NCBI GenBank assembly: GCA_003248775.1
Contig: QFQX01000022.1
Location: 1 to 64,000, forward strand
DNA length: 64,000 nucleotides
Source: Shinella sp.
Lineage (GTDB): Bacteria; Pseudomonadota; Alphaproteobacteria; Rhizobiales; Rhizobiaceae
Direction of reading: 5' to 3'
Part shown: piece by piece, positions 34,569 to 43,350 of the stretch
Layout: each line of letters begins with the position of its first letter
Position numbering within the stretch: position 1 is the first letter of the stretch
Position numbers and translations under genes: made by a program
Notes under the pieces: model-generated
The model's database searches: none
The model's input: the letters and a program-made list of their open reading frames with translations, nothing else
Told to the model about the DNA's origin: nothing

Positions 34569-34697
34569 ATGAAGAGCGACTTCTACTACGCCATCGTCGG
34601 ACAGCACACCAACACCAACGAGGGCCTTGGCCGGCTTCTCGGTGTCATCATCGCCTTCATCGTCATTTTCGGCGGCCTGTTCTGGCTGATTGGCTGA
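34569..34697 (+). CDS. 42-residue single-pass membrane peptide
   Basis: A short frame from ATG 34569 to TGA 34695. The first 23 residues are polar (MKSDFYYAIVGQHTN), and residues 24-41 form a hydrophobic helix (LGVIIAFIVIFGGLFWLIG). It lies 102 bp after the HIT gene and is convergent with the DUF1989 gene. A weak purine-rich CGGAAGGAAAACC lies just upstream and could act as the ribosome binding site. Function unknown; small helices of this type often tune larger membrane complexes. Confidence 0.55.
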   Translation: MKSDFYYAIVGQHTNTNEGLGRLLGVIIAFIVIFGGLFWLIG

Positions 34698-34703
34698 CGG
34701 CGG

Positions 34704-35561
34704 TCACTGCTCCGGGCTGGCATAGCCGTTCCGCTCCGGGAACGGCCAGTTCTTCAAGAGTTCGGCATCGGGCCGGAAGATCTCGACCTTCAGCGGATAG
34801 CAGGCGGCTATATCGCTCGAATGCTCCGAACTGCAATCGCCGCCCGGGCAGGCCGACAGGCCCCCGAGAAGATCGATCTCGGCGAAGAACTCGATGAAAT
34901 CGCCCGGCCGAACCGGGCTCGCCTTCATGAAGTATTGATGCGTGTCTCGGGTGAAACCCGTGCACATGAAGACGTTGAGCACGTCATGCACATAAGGCTC
35001 GGCCTCCGAGAAGCCCATACCCCGCGCGCCGGCAAGCGCCCGCGTCAGGTTCGAGTGGCAGCAATTGTGATAGTCGCCACCGGACAGCAACCTGTTGGTA
35101 TAGGGATCGCAGCGCGTGCCGATGACATCGTGAACGCTGCCGCCGTCGTCATCGAAGCCGTACCAGGCAAGCGTGTCATGGGTGATCGTCGCAATCGGCC
35201 TCAGATAGGGAAGTGTGCTCCAGAGACGGTCGCCGACCGTGACGTGGGTGGCATGCAGCGCACGGGTCTTGCCGCTGAAGAAACGCTCGGAAAGATCGTT
35301 GGCATTCCACAGGTTGAGGTCGCCGACCTGCGATCCCTCGACGCTGACGATCCGGAAAAAATGGCCCTTCGGCACGTTGAACGTCCGCCCGTCACGCGGC
35401 GGGACGATGACCTCATCGATCTTTTCAAGACTGGTCCGGGCCTGCTTCAGCAGCGCCATATCCGGGGTCGGCAAAGTTCCATTGGGATAAACGACCACCG
35501 GCCTGACGGCGCGCCGCTCGGCGGCGTCTGCGGGAACTGTTATCTCGGGCTTGATGGTCAT
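34704..35561 (-). CDS. DUF1989 / urea carboxylase-associated family protein
   Basis: 285 residues from ATG 35561. The family is often found with urea or allophanate metabolism genes, or as aminomethyltransferase-like proteins. Visible features are DGRTFNVPKGHFFRIVSVEG, GDLNLWNAND, HDTLAWYGFDDDGG and a Cys/His-rich DYHNCCHSNL followed by GGDCSSEH, which could form a metal site. It has no urea carboxylase neighbour here. The divergent LysR regulator that starts 123 bp away probably controls it. Confidence 0.85.
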   Translation of the reverse strand: MTIKPEITVPADAAERRAVRPVVVYPNGTLPTPDMALLKQARTSLEKIDEVIVPPRDGRTFNVPKGHFFRIVSVEGSQVGDLNLWNANDLSERFFSGKTRALHATHVTVGDRLWSTLPYLRPIATITHDTLAWYGFDDDGGSVHDVIGTRCDPYTNRLLSGGDYHNCCHSNLTRALAGARGMGFSEAEPYVHDVLNVFMCTGFTRDTHQYFMKASPVRPGDFIEFFAEIDLLGGLSACPGGDCSSEHSSDIAACYPLKVEIFRPDAELLKNWPFPERNGYASPEQ

Positions 35562-35683
35562 GGACGTCTTCCGTATTGCTGCGCGTTGGAGATAATCGAC
35601 CTTCGGAAACTGCACGCCCATAAAGCCTCTGACAAGACGGCTTCTCCTTGTCTCAAGGGCAAGCATGGCTTAGCCATGGAGAC

Positions 35684-36565
35684 ATGAAGCTTCCGCCCCT
35701 CCCCAGCCTGCGCGCCTTCGAGGCCGCCGCCCGCAAGGAAAGTTTCCGTCATGCCGCCACCGAACTCGGCATGACGGCAGCGGCCGTCAGCCAGCATGTC
35801 AGGACGCTTGAGGACTGGTTCGGGGTCGCGCTCTTCGAACGTAGCGCCCGCGGTGTCCGACTGACTGCGGAGGGTCGAGATTTCAGCCGCACCGTATCGA
35901 CCAGCCTCGGAGCGATCGCCGCGGCAGCGGAACAGCTCTCGGCTGCGCACCAGCGGCGACAGGTACGCCTCGCCTGCCTGCCATCGGTGGTGTCACACTG
36001 GCTCGCCCCTCGCCTTCCCGCCTTCCGGGCAGCGCATCCCGAGATACAGGTGACAATCAGTTATTCAGCCGGCGCCGTAACGCCCGCGGAGGCGAGAGCC
36101 GATCTCCTGATCCAGCATGGCGTCCGCCCCTCACCGGAGGCCCTGCCAATCCTCAGCGCCGCAACCCGTCCGACCGCAGCCCGCGGCTATGTCGAACGGA
36201 ACGGCCCGTTTCCTGACGCCTCCAACCTTGCCCGTGCGGATCTGCTGCATGACGAGGACAAGGCGGCATGGAAAAGATGGTTTGCCGAAGGAGGAATCGC
36301 GGCACCGACGGAATCGGGTCCCCTGTTCGCGGATTTCAACCTGCTGGTCAGCTCGGTGACTTCGGAGCTGGGAGTGGCGCTCTGTCCAACCGCCCTGATC
36401 GCGGACGAACTGGCGCGCGGCGAGTTGCAGATCCTTTTCGAGCGGGCGAGCGACACGGGAAAATATTACTGGCTGATAGAGACAGACCGGCCTACCCCCG
36501 AAGCCGCACTCATGCGCGACTGGCTACTCTCGGAATCGCGAAAATCTGGCCAGCTCACTCCGTAG
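35684..36565 (+). CDS. LysR-family transcriptional regulator (GcvA-like)
   Basis: 293 residues from ATG 35684. The N-terminal winged helix-turn-helix (about 4-63) reads PSLRAFEAAARKESFRHAATELG then AAAVSQHVRTLEDWFGVALFER, close to GcvA/TrpI-type regulators. A ligand-binding domain follows (about 90-290). It is divergent from the DUF1989 gene, the classic layout of a LysR protein and its target. The inducer is unknown. An in-frame upstream start at 35648 is less likely because it would extend past the conserved start. Confidence 0.9.
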   Translation: MKLPPLPSLRAFEAAARKESFRHAATELGMTAAAVSQHVRTLEDWFGVALFERSARGVRLTAEGRDFSRTVSTSLGAIAAAAEQLSAAHQRRQVRLACLPSVVSHWLAPRLPAFRAAHPEIQVTISYSAGAVTPAEARADLLIQHGVRPSPEALPILSAATRPTAARGYVERNGPFPDASNLARADLLHDEDKAAWKRWFAEGGIAAPTESGPLFADFNLLVSSVTSELGVALCPTALIADELARGELQILFERASDTGKYYWLIETDRPTPEAALMRDWLLSESRKSGQLTP

Positions 36566-36605
36566 CCCAACGCGAACCACGGCCGTTTCGTTTAGCGACG
36601 CCCCA

Positions 36606-36941
36606 TCAATACAGGGTGATTCCGAGTGCGAGCAGCGCAAGCGACACAACGACACCGACGATGACCCGTTCACATGCCAGCAGGAAGGCCAGAAAGCCGA
36701 AGCCTGCCGCGCCTAGTCGCATCCACAGCGGCGTGTGCTCCAGGCTGCCTGTCGGGAAGACGATGAGTTTTGCGGTGACAGCCATGACGAGAGCGGTGGC
36801 AACCGCCCTCACCCACAAAAGCGCTTCCGAACCTTCGTTCAAACGGTTGCCGGCCACAACGCCGAGCCAGCGCCAGATATCGGTCGCAAGCCAGCCGGCG
36901 ACAAGGATCACAACATAGGGCCACCAGTCAGCCTCGCTCAT
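36606..36941 (-). CDS. azlD: AzlD family small subunit of branched-chain amino acid exporter
   Basis: 111 residues with about four hydrophobic segments. AzlD pairs with AzlC to export branched-chain amino acids or analogues. It overlaps the azlC stop by 4 bases (start 36941, azlC end 36938), so the two are coupled. Matches the AzlD/YgaH-type small subunit. Confidence 0.88.
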   Translation of the reverse strand: MSEADWWPYVVILVAGWLATDIWRWLGVVAGNRLNEGSEALLWVRAVATALVMAVTAKLIVFPTGSLEHTPLWMRLGAAGFGFLAFLLACERVIVGVVVSLALLALGITLY

Positions 36942-37690
36942 GGCTCGCCTCCTCCGATCCGCGATTTCCTTGTGCGAACCACATAACGGTCGAACAGATA
37001 GGCCAGGGTGCCGCCTCCAAGACCGACGATCAGGATGTCGAAGCCCGGCGCTACGAGTGCCAGTAGCGGACCGCCGATAACGCCGACCACGAAGGCGATC
37101 TTAACCACCGAATGACGGGCCGACGCCCAGATCGACGCAACGAAATAGACCGGTGTCAGAAAGAACAGCACTCCGGCAACGGGCGGAGGAAAGGTGGCGA
37201 CGAGACCATAGCTCACCCCGACCAGTATCGTGTTGACCAAAACCAGCGTCAGGCCAAAGCCGGCGAAATATGCGGTACGCGCCTCCCGGGGAACTGTCTT
37301 CAACGTGCCCATGGCGAAGACCCATGCGGTGATCGCGACGAAATGGGAGAGAAAGAGCAGCAGCCAGGTCGGCGTTCGTTCGTTGCGCATTTCCGGAACG
37401 AGCGATGCGACCATGGGCATCATGCGGATCGAGGAAAGCGACACGGCAAGAAACATCGCCAGGATGTTCGCTCCACTCGCCATCATGCCGATCAGGATCA
37501 TCTTCGCCGGCAAGGCCCATACCATCAGCGTCATCAGCATCGCCTGCTCGCGAGAAATGCCCGATTCGAGCGCAAAGGCGGCGAAACCGACGAAGGATGT
37601 CATGAGGATGATCGCAGGCAGGCTGAAGATGCCCACCGCACCCTTTGCCGCCCAGCGCAACGAGGTGAATTGAGGAGCAGGCTGGTTCAT
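36938..37690 (-). CDS. azlC: AzlC family ABC-less amino acid exporter large subunit
   Basis: 250 residues with about seven to eight membrane segments and the AzlC family opening (AAKGAVGIFSLPAIILMTSFVG region). With AzlD it forms an exporter for branched-chain amino acids or similar compounds. There is no regulator beside it other than the LysR gene, which is convergent with azlD, so a link is uncertain. Confidence 0.9.
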   Translation of the reverse strand: MNQPAPQFTSLRWAAKGAVGIFSLPAIILMTSFVGFAAFALESGISREQAMLMTLMVWALPAKMILIGMMASGANILAMFLAVSLSSIRMMPMVASLVPEMRNERTPTWLLLFLSHFVAITAWVFAMGTLKTVPREARTAYFAGFGLTLVLVNTILVGVSYGLVATFPPPVAGVLFFLTPVYFVASIWASARHSVVKIAFVVGVIGGPLLALVAPGFDILIVGLGGGTLAYLFDRYVVRTRKSRIGGGEP

Positions 37691-37879
37691 TGAAGAGAAG
37701 CCACGAAGAGACCGGAACGCGCAGAATGGATGCCCACAGACCTACACCGTTCGAACGCCGGATCGCAAGGCTACCAACCCGGTCTCGCGTAGCAGAGTTT
37801 GCAAGCGAACAGCGGGCGCAGTTTCGTAGGAAAGAATGGGAACCGATGTCCGCCTCACCGAAGGCAAGGCAGACCTGGC

Positions 37880-38305
37880 TCAGCGCATCCCGTCTGGCCC
37901 GCCGCTGACCGATATCATCAGCCAACCGTCACCGTCCCTCTTGTAGACTTCGGTCCAGCGTCCCGCGACGGACTTGCCCCCCGCATCCGGCGTCTCGACC
38001 TCGGCTTGATAGCTGTAGTGAACCACACCCACCTCATCGTCGAAGACGGTTACCTTGAGAGGTTTCAACCGATATCGCAGAACGCGTGGCGAATAGGGTC
38101 CGACAGAAGCGATCGCCGCTTCATAATCGTGGGGCGCATCCGTGCCCGTGACCCAGCCGGAATAATCGCGGTGCAGAAGTTTGCGGACAGGCTCCACCTC
38201 GCGGCGGCGGGCGACTTCCCACATAGCCTCAACGTGATTCCACAGTTCGCGCTGTTCATCCGTGAACCTGATGTACTCGTCCCTGTCCGCTTCCATCACG
38301 CTCAT
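37880..38305 (-). CDS. SnoaL/NTF2-like domain protein (DUF4440 type)
   Basis: 141 residues of the cone-shaped NTF2-like fold. The stretches EAMWEVARRREVEPVRKLLHRDYSGWVTG and GRWTEVYKRDGDGWLMISVSGG are typical of DUF4440/SnoaL-like proteins, which may be enzymes or ligand binders. It has no signal peptide and no close neighbour on the same strand. Function unknown. Confidence 0.75.
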   Translation of the reverse strand: MSVMEADRDEYIRFTDEQRELWNHVEAMWEVARRREVEPVRKLLHRDYSGWVTGTDAPHDYEAAIASVGPYSPRVLRYRLKPLKVTVFDDEVGVVHYSYQAEVETPDAGGKSVAGRWTEVYKRDGDGWLMISVSGGPDGMR

Positions 38306-38410
38306 CCGCCTGCATCGAGCTACATTTCGAGGCTACGCGCGGATACAACCCACCGCAACCTGAACCTAGGGATAGCTACTTTCGATCACGGGATCGTCAT
38401 CACCAGAATA

Positions 38411-38443
38411 ACAAAACCCCGGATCGTCTTGCGATCCGGGGTT
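38411..38443 (-). terminator. Rho-independent terminator after clpA
   Basis: AACCCCGGATCG (38415-38426) and CGATCCGGGGTT (38432-38443) form a perfect 12-bp stem with a 5-base loop. On the minus strand it is followed by TTGTTATT. It lies 44 bp after the clpA stop and may work in both directions. Confidence 0.85.
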
Positions 38444-38486
38444 TCGATCATTGCAGCAGGCGCTTTGGCAAATCAATGCCGAACGG

Positions 38487-40958
38487 TCAGCCTTTCTTGG
38501 GCACTTTCGGCACGGAACCACGACGCTTCGGCGGAGCCTCGACGACGGCTTCGGCCGCCTCGGCCTTGGCCTTTGTCTTGCGCGGCTTCTTCTTGGTCTC
38601 CACCGCCTCGGCGGCGACCTCGACAAGTTCTGCCTCAGGCTTCGGCTTCACCGGAGCGGCATCGGAAACGCATTCGAGATCGAGAACCTCGGCGCCGTCC
38701 TCGTCCTTCTTGACACCGACCTTGACCACGCCACCCTTGCGGAGCTTGCCGAACAGGATCTCGTTGGCGAGCGGCTTCTTGATGTGCTCCTGGATGATCC
38801 GCGACAGCGGCCGGGCGCCCATCTTTTCGTCGTAGCCGCGCGTGGCGAGCCATGCGATGGCCTCCGGCGAAAGGTCGAAGGTGACATTGCGCTCGGAGAG
38901 CTGGGCCTCGAGCTGCATGACGAACTTCTGCACGACCTGATGGATGACTTCCGTCGGCAGCGGGGCAAACGGAATGGTCGCATCCAGACGGTTGCGGAAC
39001 TCCGGCGTGAACAGGCGGTTCAGCGCCTCTTCATCCTCACCGGTCCGCTTGGACGAACCGAAGCCGATGGCGGACTTCGCCATTTCGGAAGCGCCCGCAT
39101 TGGTCGTCATGATCAGGATAACGTTGCGGAAGTCGATCTTCTTGCCGTTGTGGTCGGTCAACGAACCGTGGTCCATCACCTGCAACAGGATGTTGTAGAT
39201 GTCCGGATGCGCCTTCTCGATTTCATCGAGCAGCACGACCGAATGCGGATGCTGATCGACACCGTCGGTCAGCAGACCGCCCTGGTCGAAGCCGACATAT
39301 CCGGGAGGGGCACCGAGCAGACGCGAGACCGTGTGCCGCTCCATGTATTCCGACATGTCGAAGCGCAGCAGTTCCACACCGAGCGAGGCGGCGAGCTGCT
39401 TGGCGACCTCGGTCTTGCCGACGCCGGTGGGACCGGAGAAGACATAGCAACCGATAGGCTTGTTCGGCTCACGCAGACCTGCACGGGCAAGCTTGATCGA
39501 GGTGGAAAGCGCCTCGATGGCCTTGTCCTGGCCGTAAACGACCGAGCGCAGTTCCTTTTCGAGGTTGGCCAGCACCATCTCGTCGTCCTTGGACACCGTC
39601 TTCGGGGGAATACGGGCCATGGTGGCGATCGTTGCCTCGATCTCCTTCTCGGTGATCAGCTTGCGCCGCTTCGAAGCAGGCAAGAGCATCTGGGCCGCGC
39701 CCGTTTCGTCGATCACGTCGATCGCCTTGTCGGGCAGCTTGCGGTCCGAGATGTAGCGCGCCGAAAGCTCGACGGCCGACTTGATCGCCTCGTTGGTGTA
39801 GCGAAGCTTGTGATAGTCCTCGAAATAGGGCTTGAGGCCCTTCATGATCTCGATCGCATCGTCTACCGACGGTTCATTGACATCGATCTTCTGGAAGCGA
39901 CGAACGAGCGCGCGGTCCTTTTCGAAGAACTGGCGATATTCCTTGTAGGTGGTCGAACCGATGCAACGGATCGCACCCGACGACAGCGCCGGCTTCAGAA
40001 GGTTGGACGCATCCATTGCGCCGCCCGAGGTGGCGCCCGCGCCGATCACCGTATGGATCTCGTCGATGAAGAGTACCGCACCGGGGTAATCCTCAAGCTC
40101 CTTGACCACCTGCTTCAGACGCTCTTCGAAATCGCCACGGTAACGTGTGCCCGCAAGCAGCGTGCCCATGTCGAGCGAGAAGATGGTCGCATCGGCAAGT
40201 GCTTCGGGAACCTTGCCTTCGACAATGCGCTTGGCGAGACCCTCGGCAATCGCCGTCTTGCCGACGCCGGGATCGCCGACATAGAGCGGGTTGTTCTTCG
40301 AGCGGCGGCAAAGCACCTGAATGGTGCGGTTCACTTCTTCGTGACGGCCGATCAGCGGATCGATACGGCCGCTCTTGGCCTTCTCGTTCAGATTGACGCA
40401 ATAGGCCTTGAGCGCCTCCTGCTTGGTCTTGGCGGAACCCTCTTCCTGCTCGCGGGCCTGCTTGGCTTCGCTGTCGCCCTCTTCGGCACCACGCGGCGGG
40501 CGAACCTGGGCTGCACCCGGCCGCTTGCCGATCCCGTGGGAAATATAGTTGACGGCATCGTAGCGGGTCATCTCCTGCTCCTGCAGGAAGAAGGCCGCAT
40601 GGCTTTCCCGCTCGGCGAAGATCGCGACGAGGACGTTGGCGCCGGTCACTTCTTCGCGACCAGATGACTGCACATGTATCACGGCGCGCTGGATGACCCT
40701 CTGGAAACCGGAGGTCGGCTTGGAGTCCTCGTCGTAACCCGTAACGAGGTTGGCCAGTTCGTTGTCGACATAGTCGATCACGGTCTTGCGCAGGGCATCG
40801 AGATTGACATTGCAGGCGCCCATTACGGCCGCCGCATCAGCGTCGTCGATCAGCGCAAGCAACAGGTGCTCGAGCGTTGCATATTCATGGTGCCGCTCGT
40901 TGGCGTAGGTCAGTGCCTGATGCAGCGCCTTTTCGAGGCTGGGAGAAAATGTTGGCAC
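38487..40958 (-). CDS. clpA: ATP-dependent Clp protease ATP-binding subunit ClpA
   Basis: Hexameric unfoldase that feeds substrates, including N-degron proteins brought by ClpS, to ClpP. 823 residues: an N-terminal Clp-N domain (about 1-140), AAA+ module 1 with Walker A GDPGVGKTAIAEG (about 230) and AAA+ module 2 with GPTGVGKTEVAKQ (about 508). E. coli ClpA has 758 residues; the extra length is a Lys/Ala/Glu-rich tail of about 60 residues (ETKKKPRKTKAKAEAA). It starts with GTG behind a GAGGA site, 9 bp after the clpS stop. Confidence 0.96.
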   Translation of the reverse strand: MPTFSPSLEKALHQALTYANERHHEYATLEHLLLALIDDADAAAVMGACNVNLDALRKTVIDYVDNELANLVTGYDEDSKPTSGFQRVIQRAVIHVQSSGREEVTGANVLVAIFAERESHAAFFLQEQEMTRYDAVNYISHGIGKRPGAAQVRPPRGAEEGDSEAKQAREQEEGSAKTKQEALKAYCVNLNEKAKSGRIDPLIGRHEEVNRTIQVLCRRSKNNPLYVGDPGVGKTAIAEGLAKRIVEGKVPEALADATIFSLDMGTLLAGTRYRGDFEERLKQVVKELEDYPGAVLFIDEIHTVIGAGATSGGAMDASNLLKPALSSGAIRCIGSTTYKEYRQFFEKDRALVRRFQKIDVNEPSVDDAIEIMKGLKPYFEDYHKLRYTNEAIKSAVELSARYISDRKLPDKAIDVIDETGAAQMLLPASKRRKLITEKEIEATIATMARIPPKTVSKDDEMVLANLEKELRSVVYGQDKAIEALSTSIKLARAGLREPNKPIGCYVFSGPTGVGKTEVAKQLAASLGVELLRFDMSEYMERHTVSRLLGAPPGYVGFDQGGLLTDGVDQHPHSVVLLDEIEKAHPDIYNILLQVMDHGSLTDHNGKKIDFRNVILIMTTNAGASEMAKSAIGFGSSKRTGEDEEALNRLFTPEFRNRLDATIPFAPLPTEVIHQVVQKFVMQLEAQLSERNVTFDLSPEAIAWLATRGYDEKMGARPLSRIIQEHIKKPLANEILFGKLRKGGVVKVGVKKDEDGAEVLDLECVSDAAPVKPKPEAELVEVAAEAVETKKKPRKTKAKAEAAEAVVEAPPKRRGSVPKVPKKG

Positions 40959-40967
40959 GTCAGATCC

Positions 40968-41318
40968 TCACTTCTTTTCCATGACGCATTGCAGCGGGTG
41001 TTCATGCTGCCTTGCGAAGTCCATCACCTGGCTTACCTTCGTTTCGGCGACTTCGTACGTGAAGACACCACACTCGCCCACGCCATGATTGTGCACATGC
41101 AACATGATGCGGGTGGCGGCTTCCCTGTCCTTCTGGAAGAAGCGCTCCAGGATGTGGATCACGAACTCCATCGGGGTGTAGTCATCGTTCAGCAACAGGA
41201 CGCGATACAGGTTCGGTTTCTTCGTCTTGGGCTTGGTGCGCGTGATGACGGACGTGCCGCGGTTGGCATTGTCCCCTTCGCGCCCATTGCTCTGCATGAA
41301 GACCGGCTTGGCGATCAT
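40968..41318 (-). CDS. clpS: ATP-dependent Clp protease adaptor ClpS
   Basis: Delivers N-end rule substrates to ClpA. 116 residues with the core NLYRVLLLNDDYTPMEFV (N-degron pocket Asn-Asp-Asp), the HVHNHGVGECGVFTYEVAE stretch, and a 35-residue polar N-terminal arm. Same operon as clpA. Rhizobia often carry two ClpS types; this is the clpA-linked one. Confidence 0.95.
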   Translation of the reverse strand: MIAKPVFMQSNGREGDNANRGTSVITRTKPKTKKPNLYRVLLLNDDYTPMEFVIHILERFFQKDREAATRIMLHVHNHGVGECGVFTYEVAETKVSQVMDFARQHEHPLQCVMEKK

Positions 41319-41505
41319 TTCAGTTCATTCTCCATTGTCCGGCCGATTTGCCAAAGACGCAATGCGACGGACGAACACTCAGGACAGTAAGGTAGTTCAT
41401 ATTCCGGTGATTTTAAGCCCCCCGGTGCTCACTGCAAACAGAATCGCCGCAACGCACCGAAAAGGCTGAAAAGAGTCAAAGCGTATATCAGCCCCTTAAA
41501 AGCGC

Positions 41506-41536
41506 AAGACCGGCCGCACCAAGTGCGGCCGGTCTT
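41506..41536 (-). terminator. Terminator after the phasin gene
   Basis: AAGACCGGCCGCAC (41506-41519) and GTGCGGCCGGTCTT (41523-41536) form a perfect 14-bp stem with a 3-base loop. On the minus strand it is followed by GCGCTTTTAA. It lies 31 bp after the phasin stop and separates it from clpS. Confidence 0.85.
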
Positions 41537-41567
41537 CAAAACCCGGAAAATACCGTTGAAAAGGCTA

Positions 41568-41921
41568 TCAGGCCGCAGCGGAGAACGGCGAAGAGGAAGT
41601 CGCCTTGGCGATGGTCGCCTCGTAGGGCTTGTAGACCGTCTTTGCGAGGTCAGCGTACATCTCGCCCATCTTCGTCGCCTCTGCGACGAACGACTCATAG
41701 GAGGACTTCAGGAAAGTCGACTGCAACTCAAACGCGCTTTCGACACTTTTTGCGCCTGCGAGCGTTTCCATGAAAGTGCTCGCGTCCTGGAAGGACTTCT
41801 TGGAATATTCGGACGCTTCCGTCGCGATGGCCTGGAAGCCCTTGCCGATTTCTGCATAATTTTTCAGCAGTGCATCCATGGCTTCCTTACCCTTCTTGTT
41901 GGCTTCATCGAAGTTAAACAT
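41568..41921 (-). CDS. Phasin family protein
   Basis: 117 residues, nearly all amphipathic helix, typical of phasins that coat polyhydroxyalkanoate granules. The stretch EAMDALLKNYAEIGKGFQAIATE is characteristic. ATG 41921 is chosen because GGAGG lies 9 bases upstream; an ATG three codons earlier abuts the GGAGG and is too close. It has its own promoter region and terminator, fitting a highly expressed single gene. No PHA synthase gene is in the window. Confidence 0.9.
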   Translation of the reverse strand: MFNFDEANKKGKEAMDALLKNYAEIGKGFQAIATEASEYSKKSFQDASTFMETLAGAKSVESAFELQSTFLKSSYESFVAEATKMGEMYADLAKTVYKPYEATIAKATSSSPFSAAA

Positions 41922-42040
41922 GCGCGACATCCTCCTGCTCGTGCCGTTTTTGAATGCAGCAGAGGATAGCAGGTGCACAATTTTGGTCAAGTAGTCTTGT
42001 GCGTCGCAATATCCCTCCATGGTTGCATACACAACCAAAA

Positions 42041-42068
42041 CAAAAAAGCCGACCGCAGCACGGCCGAC
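42041..42068 (-). terminator. Terminator after the DUF3126 gene
   Basis: GCCGACCG (42048-42055) and CGGCCGAC (42061-42068) pair with G-U wobbles around a 5-base loop. The minus strand continues with TTTTTTG. It lies about 53 bp after the DUF3126 stop. Confidence 0.7.
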
Positions 42069-42120
42069 CCCTCAACCCTTGAAAAGGAAAACATATATCA
42101 GTTGCTATGCAACTTTCAGA

Positions 42121-42324
42121 TTAGAGATCGACGTCCAGAATGGCCATCGAAAAATTGTAGGAGAGGTCGCCGTCTTCCTCGTCCTTGAACACCACGCCAA
42201 GGAACTCTTCGCCGGCATAAACTTCGGCAGAGTCGTTCTTGCGCGGACGTGCCTTGACGGAAATGCCCGGACCGAACATCCGCTTGAAATAGGCGTCGAG
42301 TTTCTTGATTTCTTCGGGCTTCAC
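42121..42324 (-). CDS. DUF3126 family protein
   Basis: 67 residues with a GTG start. Sequence KPEEIKKLDAYFKRMFG then SAEVYAGEEFLGVVFKDEEDG matches DUF3126, a small protein conserved in Rhizobiales between cysE and the phasin/clp region. Function unknown. No Cys and no membrane segment. It lies 127 bp after cysE on the same strand. Confidence 0.88.
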   Translation of the reverse strand: MKPEEIKKLDAYFKRMFGPGISVKARPRKNDSAEVYAGEEFLGVVFKDEEDGDLSYNFSMAILDVDL

Positions 42325-42407
42325 TTAAATTCTCCGTATCGATTCAATTCGGCCCGCTTGTCGCATGCACCGTCCGCGGATGTAAAGACGCAAACGCCGT
42401 CAATACC

Positions 42408-42434
42408 GCCCGGAAAGCATGCTTTACCGGGCGG
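42408..42434 (-). repeat. Hairpin after cysE
   Basis: CCGCCCGG arms enclose a loop that itself contains the palindrome AAAGCATGCTTT (near 42413-42424). No T-run follows on the minus strand, so it may stabilise mRNA ends rather than terminate. Confidence 0.4.
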
Positions 42435-42451
42435 TTATGGCCACTTTGCGA

Positions 42452-43276
42452 TCAATCTTCGGCAGCGAGCATCTGGTCCATGGACCGCGCGGGCTCAGGG
42501 CAACCCGCCTCGCCCACGACCCGTGCCGGAACACCGGCGACGGTCGAGCCCTTCGGCACCGGCTTCAGCACCACCGACCCGGCGGCAACGCGCGAGCAGC
42601 AACCGACCTCGATGTTACCGAGCACCTTGGCACCCGCACCGATCATCACGCCGTCGCCGATCTTCGGATGACGATCGGCGCCTTCCTTGCCGGTGCCCCC
42701 GAGGGTCACGCCATGCAGGATCGAGACGTTATCTCCAATACGCGCCGTCTCCCCGACCACGAGGCCGGTCGCATGATCGAGGAAGATGCCCTTGCCGATC
42801 CGTGCGGCCGGATTGATGTCCGTCTGGAAGACGCTGGAGGAGCGGCTCTGCAGATAGAGAGAGAAGTCGCGTCGGCCACGGTTCCACATCCAATGGGCCA
42901 GACGATGGGTCTGAATGGCGTGGAAGCCCTTGAAATAAAGCACCGGCTCCATGAACCGCGTGCAGGCCGGGTCGCGGTCGTAGACAGCCTGAATGTCGAC
43001 GCGCACGATCTGTCCCCATTCAGGCCACTCGCGCAGCATTTCATCGAAAGCCTGGCGCAGCAGGATTGCCTGCAGATCCGGGTGATCGAGGCGTTCACAG
43101 ATCCGGTAGATGACGCAGTCCTCAAGCGAGCGATGATTGAGAATCGTCGAATAGAAAAAAGTTGCAAGCAACGGATCATGCTCAGCGGCCGACCGTGCCT
43201 CAGCCTTGAGGCTATCCCAGATCGGGTCCATCGACATCACATGCTCTCTCTTGAGGAATTCGCTCTTTGCGGCCAT
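42452..43276 (-). CDS. cysE: Serine O-acetyltransferase
   Basis: Makes O-acetylserine, the precursor for cysteine. 274 residues: an N-terminal helical domain (about 15-150) and a left-handed beta-helix with hexapeptide repeats. Catalytic residues appear in DIQAVYDRDPA (Asp) and FLDHATGLVVGETA (His). The C-terminal tail is longer than in E. coli, ending DQMLAAED rather than Ile, so the feedback and CysK-docking tail may differ. It is divergent from the enoyl-CoA hydratase gene. Confidence 0.95.
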   Translation of the reverse strand: MAAKSEFLKREHVMSMDPIWDSLKAEARSAAEHDPLLATFFYSTILNHRSLEDCVIYRICERLDHPDLQAILLRQAFDEMLREWPEWGQIVRVDIQAVYDRDPACTRFMEPVLYFKGFHAIQTHRLAHWMWNRGRRDFSLYLQSRSSSVFQTDINPAARIGKGIFLDHATGLVVGETARIGDNVSILHGVTLGGTGKEGADRHPKIGDGVMIGAGAKVLGNIEVGCCSRVAAGSVVLKPVPKGSTVAGVPARVVGEAGCPEPARSMDQMLAAED

Positions 43277-43350
43277 CGCCGTTCTCCTCGTTTCATTCTA
43301 GACGCCATTATATAGTCCATCCTCGATTCAACATAAATGGGCTCCGAGAA

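Noticed and set aside
37690..37908. 72-codon plus-strand frame between azlC and the NTF2-like gene
   Set aside because: Basic, low-complexity product without similarity and without a clear ribosome site.
38451..40667. 738-codon plus-strand frame opposite clpA
   Set aside because: clpA on the minus strand has intact AAA+ motifs; the opposite frame is a GC-rich shadow.
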